From Ensifer sp. PDNC004 (GTDB lineage Bacteria; Pseudomonadota; Alphaproteobacteria; Rhizobiales; Rhizobiaceae), in the NCBI RefSeq assembly GCF_016919405.1, contig NZ_CP070353.1, forward strand, positions 496,001 through 560,000: a stretch of 64,000 bases of DNA. The letters are read 5' to 3'. The first letter of the stretch is position 1; each line of letters opens with the position of its first letter. The notes beneath the pieces are model-generated. The model searched no databases. It saw only the letters and a program-made list of their open reading frames with translations, and had not been told where the DNA came from. Position numbers and translations under genes: made by a program. Of the stretch, positions 62,064 through 64,000 are shown piece by piece.

Positions 62064-62401
62064 AGCCGGGCGCTAAGTCAAAAGGCTACGGCGCCGCTTG
62101 CGCGTTGCCGTCGCGCTGATTTTCACCCCTGCACGTGGCGAGCGTGTGGCGGGGCATGTCGGCATGATCAGGCCCGACATCGCTGAACTGGCGCGCCTTC
62201 ACGGGCAGGATTAGGCTAGGCGCCACTGACAGTCACGTCTGGCAACGAGTTCTTTCCGTGACCGGCAGGTTGTAAACCGTCCCGCAATCAAAGGGCGTGT
62301 CTGCCATGGTATCCGCACCAATGGGTTTATTAACCCGTTTCCTATAATGGAATCTCAGTACGACACGAGCCGGACGAGCGACGCTTCGGGGGGGGCTGGA
62401 T
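62064..62401 (+). other. 338-base gap between the DUF805 genes
   Basis: A short open stretch around 62105-62215 reads GERVAGHVGMIRPDIAELAR before a stop, with no start or ribosome site; it may be gene debris. Otherwise only AT-rich promoter-like sequence at 62320-62350 and the G8 run at about 62388-62395. Confidence 0.45.
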
Positions 62402-62854
62402 TTGCGGACTTGGGCGATGACAAGCGGCCGCATGGGGCGCCAACGCTGGTGGCTTATGACAGTCGTGCTTTGGGGCGTCGCCACGTTCCTGCTGTTTTCA
62501 CTGGTTGCCTTTCTGGCGTCGACCGGCCGTGTCAACGAATATGCCTTCTTGGTTTTATTCTACGCGATCCTGCTGGTGCCTTTCATCGTGCTGCCAGCCT
62601 ATGTCATCTGGCTACTCATCAGCATTCGACGTTGGCACGATCTCGGCCAGTCAGGCTGGTGGAACCTCATTCTGGTTGTCCCGGGAGGGCTGCTGGTCGG
62701 TTTGATCGTGCTCGGTTTCGTTCCGGGCGACGAGGGCACAAACAGCTTTGGGGCCCCGATAGTCGGGCGTCGAACCTCGCCGGTGCCGGATCAGCCTCGG
62801 GTTATGCCGGTCCGCCAGGGCAAAGACCGACCTTTCGGTCGCGCCTTGCGATAG
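62402..62854 (+). CDS. DUF805 membrane protein 2
   Basis: A 150-residue protein from TTG 62402 (or ATG 62417). GRMGRQRWWLMTVVLWGVAT, SIRRWHDLGQSGWWNLILVV and LVGLIVLGFVPGDEGTNSFG align with copy 1. The C-terminal 35 residues are a Pro/Arg tail not in copy 1. The start follows an eight-G run that probably serves as ribosome site. Convergent with the YdeI-like gene, two bases between stops. Confidence 0.78.
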   Translation: MRTWAMTSGRMGRQRWWLMTVVLWGVATFLLFSLVAFLASTGRVNEYAFLVLFYAILLVPFIVLPAYVIWLLISIRRWHDLGQSGWWNLILVVPGGLLVGLIVLGFVPGDEGTNSFGAPIVGRRTSPVPDQPRVMPVRQGKDRPFGRALR

Positions 62855-62856
62855 TT

Positions 62857-63456
62857 CTACTTGCCCTTTTGCGGATAGATCGTCTCGCCGCGCTTCAGCA
62901 TCTCGATGAAAGTCTCGATCTTCTTCTTGCGGCCCGCCTCGGTCTTCATGTTGTGGGTGCGGAAAGCGAGCGCGAAGCGGTTCTGGGCGCTGAGCTTACC
63001 AAGCATGTCACGGGCCTCGGGAACCGCATCGATCGCCGCTTGCAGGTCGTCGGGGATCTTCATCTCCTTGCCGCTCGCATAGGCGCGGTCCCAGCGGCCG
63101 TCGGCCTTGGCGGCATCCACCTGTTTCAGGCCGTGCTCGGTCATGCGGCCTTCGGCAATCAGTCGCGCGACATTGTCGACATTGATCTTGCTCCAGATGC
63201 TCTTCTTGCCACGCGGCGTATAGCGCTGCAAGAAGCTGCTGTCGTCGAACCCCTTGCGCACGCCGTCGATCCAGCCCCAGCAGAGCACCGCGTCGATCGC
63301 CTCCTTGGGCGTGATCGAAGCGAGGCCGGAGTTGACCTTGTGCGTCTTGATCCAGACTTCTGTTTCGCTCTGGTGGTGGGCGGCGAGCCAGTCGTAGAAG
63401 CTCTGGAAATCCTTGAATTCGTGGACCTTGGCGGGATCGATTTCAACGGGTGCCAT
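62857..63456 (-). CDS. YdeI/OmpD-associated family protein
   Basis: A 199-residue protein. FYDWLAAHHQSETEVWIKTH, ITPKEAIDAVLCWGWIDGVR, RYTPRGKKSIWSKINVDNV and C-terminal KKKIETFIEMLKRGETIYPQ are family landmarks. ATG 63456 with AGGAG upstream, not the longer frame from 63513. Function unknown. Confidence 0.88.
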   Translation of the reverse strand: MAPVEIDPAKVHEFKDFQSFYDWLAAHHQSETEVWIKTHKVNSGLASITPKEAIDAVLCWGWIDGVRKGFDDSSFLQRYTPRGKKSIWSKINVDNVARLIAEGRMTEHGLKQVDAAKADGRWDRAYASGKEMKIPDDLQAAIDAVPEARDMLGKLSAQNRFALAFRTHNMKTEAGRKKKIETFIEMLKRGETIYPQKGK

Positions 63457-63825
63457 GTCGGCTCCTGCTCGTGGTGATGGCGGTTTGGTCTGGTCGCGGC
63501 ATGTGATGGACATGCCGAATCCCGGTGCGCACCGACATTCCTATCTAAGTTGTGCGGGTGCAAGCTCCGTCACACCGTGAGGGTTGTGGTGTCGCCAAAC
63601 GGAGCGGAACGGCAAGCAATCAAAGGCAGGCTGTGAGCAAGACGACAACCCGCGTGATGACCTCTCGATTCGTCATCCTCGGGCTCGACCCGAGGATCCA
63701 TGCCGAGCGACGGGTTGGTGCCTGGATGCTCGGGCCAAGCCGATGCTCGGGGCAAGCCCGAGCATGGCGGCGAGGAAGGGGAAGCGTCTGCGGGCGAACG
63801 CTGCCTGTACGCGAAAGGCAAACGA
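63457..63825. other. Intergenic region with REP-like palindromes
   Basis: No gene supported on either strand; long ORFs here are chance. The notable content is the pair of palindromes at 63675-63765. Confidence 0.6.
63675..63765. repeat. REP-like palindromic element
   Basis: Two long palindromes: ATCCTCGGG-CTCGA-CCCGAGGAT (63675-63697) and ATGCTCGGG-GCAAG-CCCGAGCAT (63743-63765), with a half copy GGATGCTCGGG between. This form is typical of rhizobial intergenic REP/RIME-like repeats. Confidence 0.7.
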
Positions 63826-63849
63826 AAAGGGCGGATCGCTCCGCCCTTT
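63823..63849 (-). terminator. Terminator of the partial AraC-family gene
   Basis: AAAGGGCGGA-TCGC-TCCGCCCTTT, 10-bp perfect stem; on the minus strand it is followed by TTTCG, 22 bases past the AraC stop. Confidence 0.75.
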
Positions 63850-63871
63850 GAGTGTTTCCTTCTATCGGCCG

Positions 63872-64000
63872 TTACCGCGCCATCTGCAGCGTCAGCTTGC
63901 GGTCGGCGCGCTCCTGCTGCGGCGAGCGGTTGTAGAGTTCGCGATAACACTTGGAGAAGTGCGAAGCGGAGACGAAGCCGCAGGCGACCGCCACCTCGAC
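63872..64000 (-). CDS. AraC/GlxA-family regulator, C-terminal fragment at window end
   Basis: The last 42 residues of a gene running in from beyond the window: VACGFVSASHFSKCYRELYN then RSPQQERADRK. This is the second HTH helix and tail of an AraC-type DNA-binding domain, of the kind found in GlxA/CdhR-like regulators. Ends at TAA (63874-63872). Truncated by the window, not by mutation. Confidence 0.8.
   Translation of the reverse strand, partial: VEVAVACGFVSASHFSKCYRELYNRSPQQERADRKLTLQMAR

Noticed and set aside
63570..63950. 126-residue minus-strand ORF over the REP element
   Set aside because: Runs through palindromes and a terminator and overlaps the AraC-family gene in another frame.
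1..64000. CRISPR arrays, complete insertion sequences, rRNA operons
   Set aside because: No regularly spaced repeats, transposase motifs or conserved rRNA sequence were seen on reading both strands.

Overview
The window looks like chromosome of an alphaproteobacterium of the Rhizobiaceae, most likely Sinorhizobium/Ensifer (inference). The support is high GC with rhizobial codon use, CTTGNN-N17-CTANNN promoters, LexA boxes of the alphaproteobacterial type GTTC-N7-GTTC, a DUF1515 phage protein, an MlotiK1-like cyclic-nucleotide-gated channel and a cobalamin riboswitch. No rRNA, convincing tRNA, CRISPR array or intact insertion sequence was seen.

Layout. 1-5.2 kb: a frameshifted tandem-repeat gene, an M20 amidohydrolase, and several small exported or membrane proteins. 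One of these genes is bracketed by a 28-bp direct repeat. 5.3-24.4 kb: the late part of a podovirus-like prophage, with scaffold, SU10-type major capsid protein, adaptor and tail-connector genes, GNAT protein, S74-chaperone fibre protein, tail fibre, GH19 endolysin, holin-like protein, nested Rz/Rz1 spanins and DUF1515. Terminase, portal, integrase and repressor are absent. 24.5-36.1 kb: host genes including a GlxA-type regulator with two Tat-exported hydrolases, an OYE/RidA pair with a divergent LysR gene, two tandem GYF_2-RDD proteins, an SLC13 permease and an SRPBCC protein. 36.3-41.5 kb: aspT-aspD-aspT for aspartate decarboxylation and aspartate/alanine exchange. 42-46.3 kb: a RidA-like gene, then a B12 riboswitch driving DUF1636 and a B12/cobalt-type ABC importer. 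46.4-53.1 kb: DUF924, a DUF3772/MscS channel, an exported caspase-like protein and an UlaG-like hydrolase. 53.2-60.8 kb: a second-messenger cluster of two class III cyclases, a CNG K+ channel, a tandem-REC regulator and a REC-REC-GGDEF protein. The end holds VOC, two DUF805 and YdeI-like genes, REP-like palindromes and the 3' end of an AraC-family gene.

The most unusual part is 7.7-15.1 kb, wedged between the capsid gene and the connector genes. Two predicted peptidoglycan-cleaving proteins without signal peptides (7893-8690, 11610-12791) alternate with exported proteins built from six copies of one two-cysteine domain that I do not recognise. The blocks are separated by two decaying copies of the capsid gene 3' end, one of them with its terminator hairpin. 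Two of the exported genes have near-identical promoters whose -35/-10 spacer holds a perfect GTTC-N7-GTTC LexA box; a third, mutated copy follows a capsid fragment. My working model (inference) is an SOS-regulated, prophage-borne array of peptidoglycan hydrolases with periplasmic protector proteins, built by repeated recombination at the capsid 3' end.
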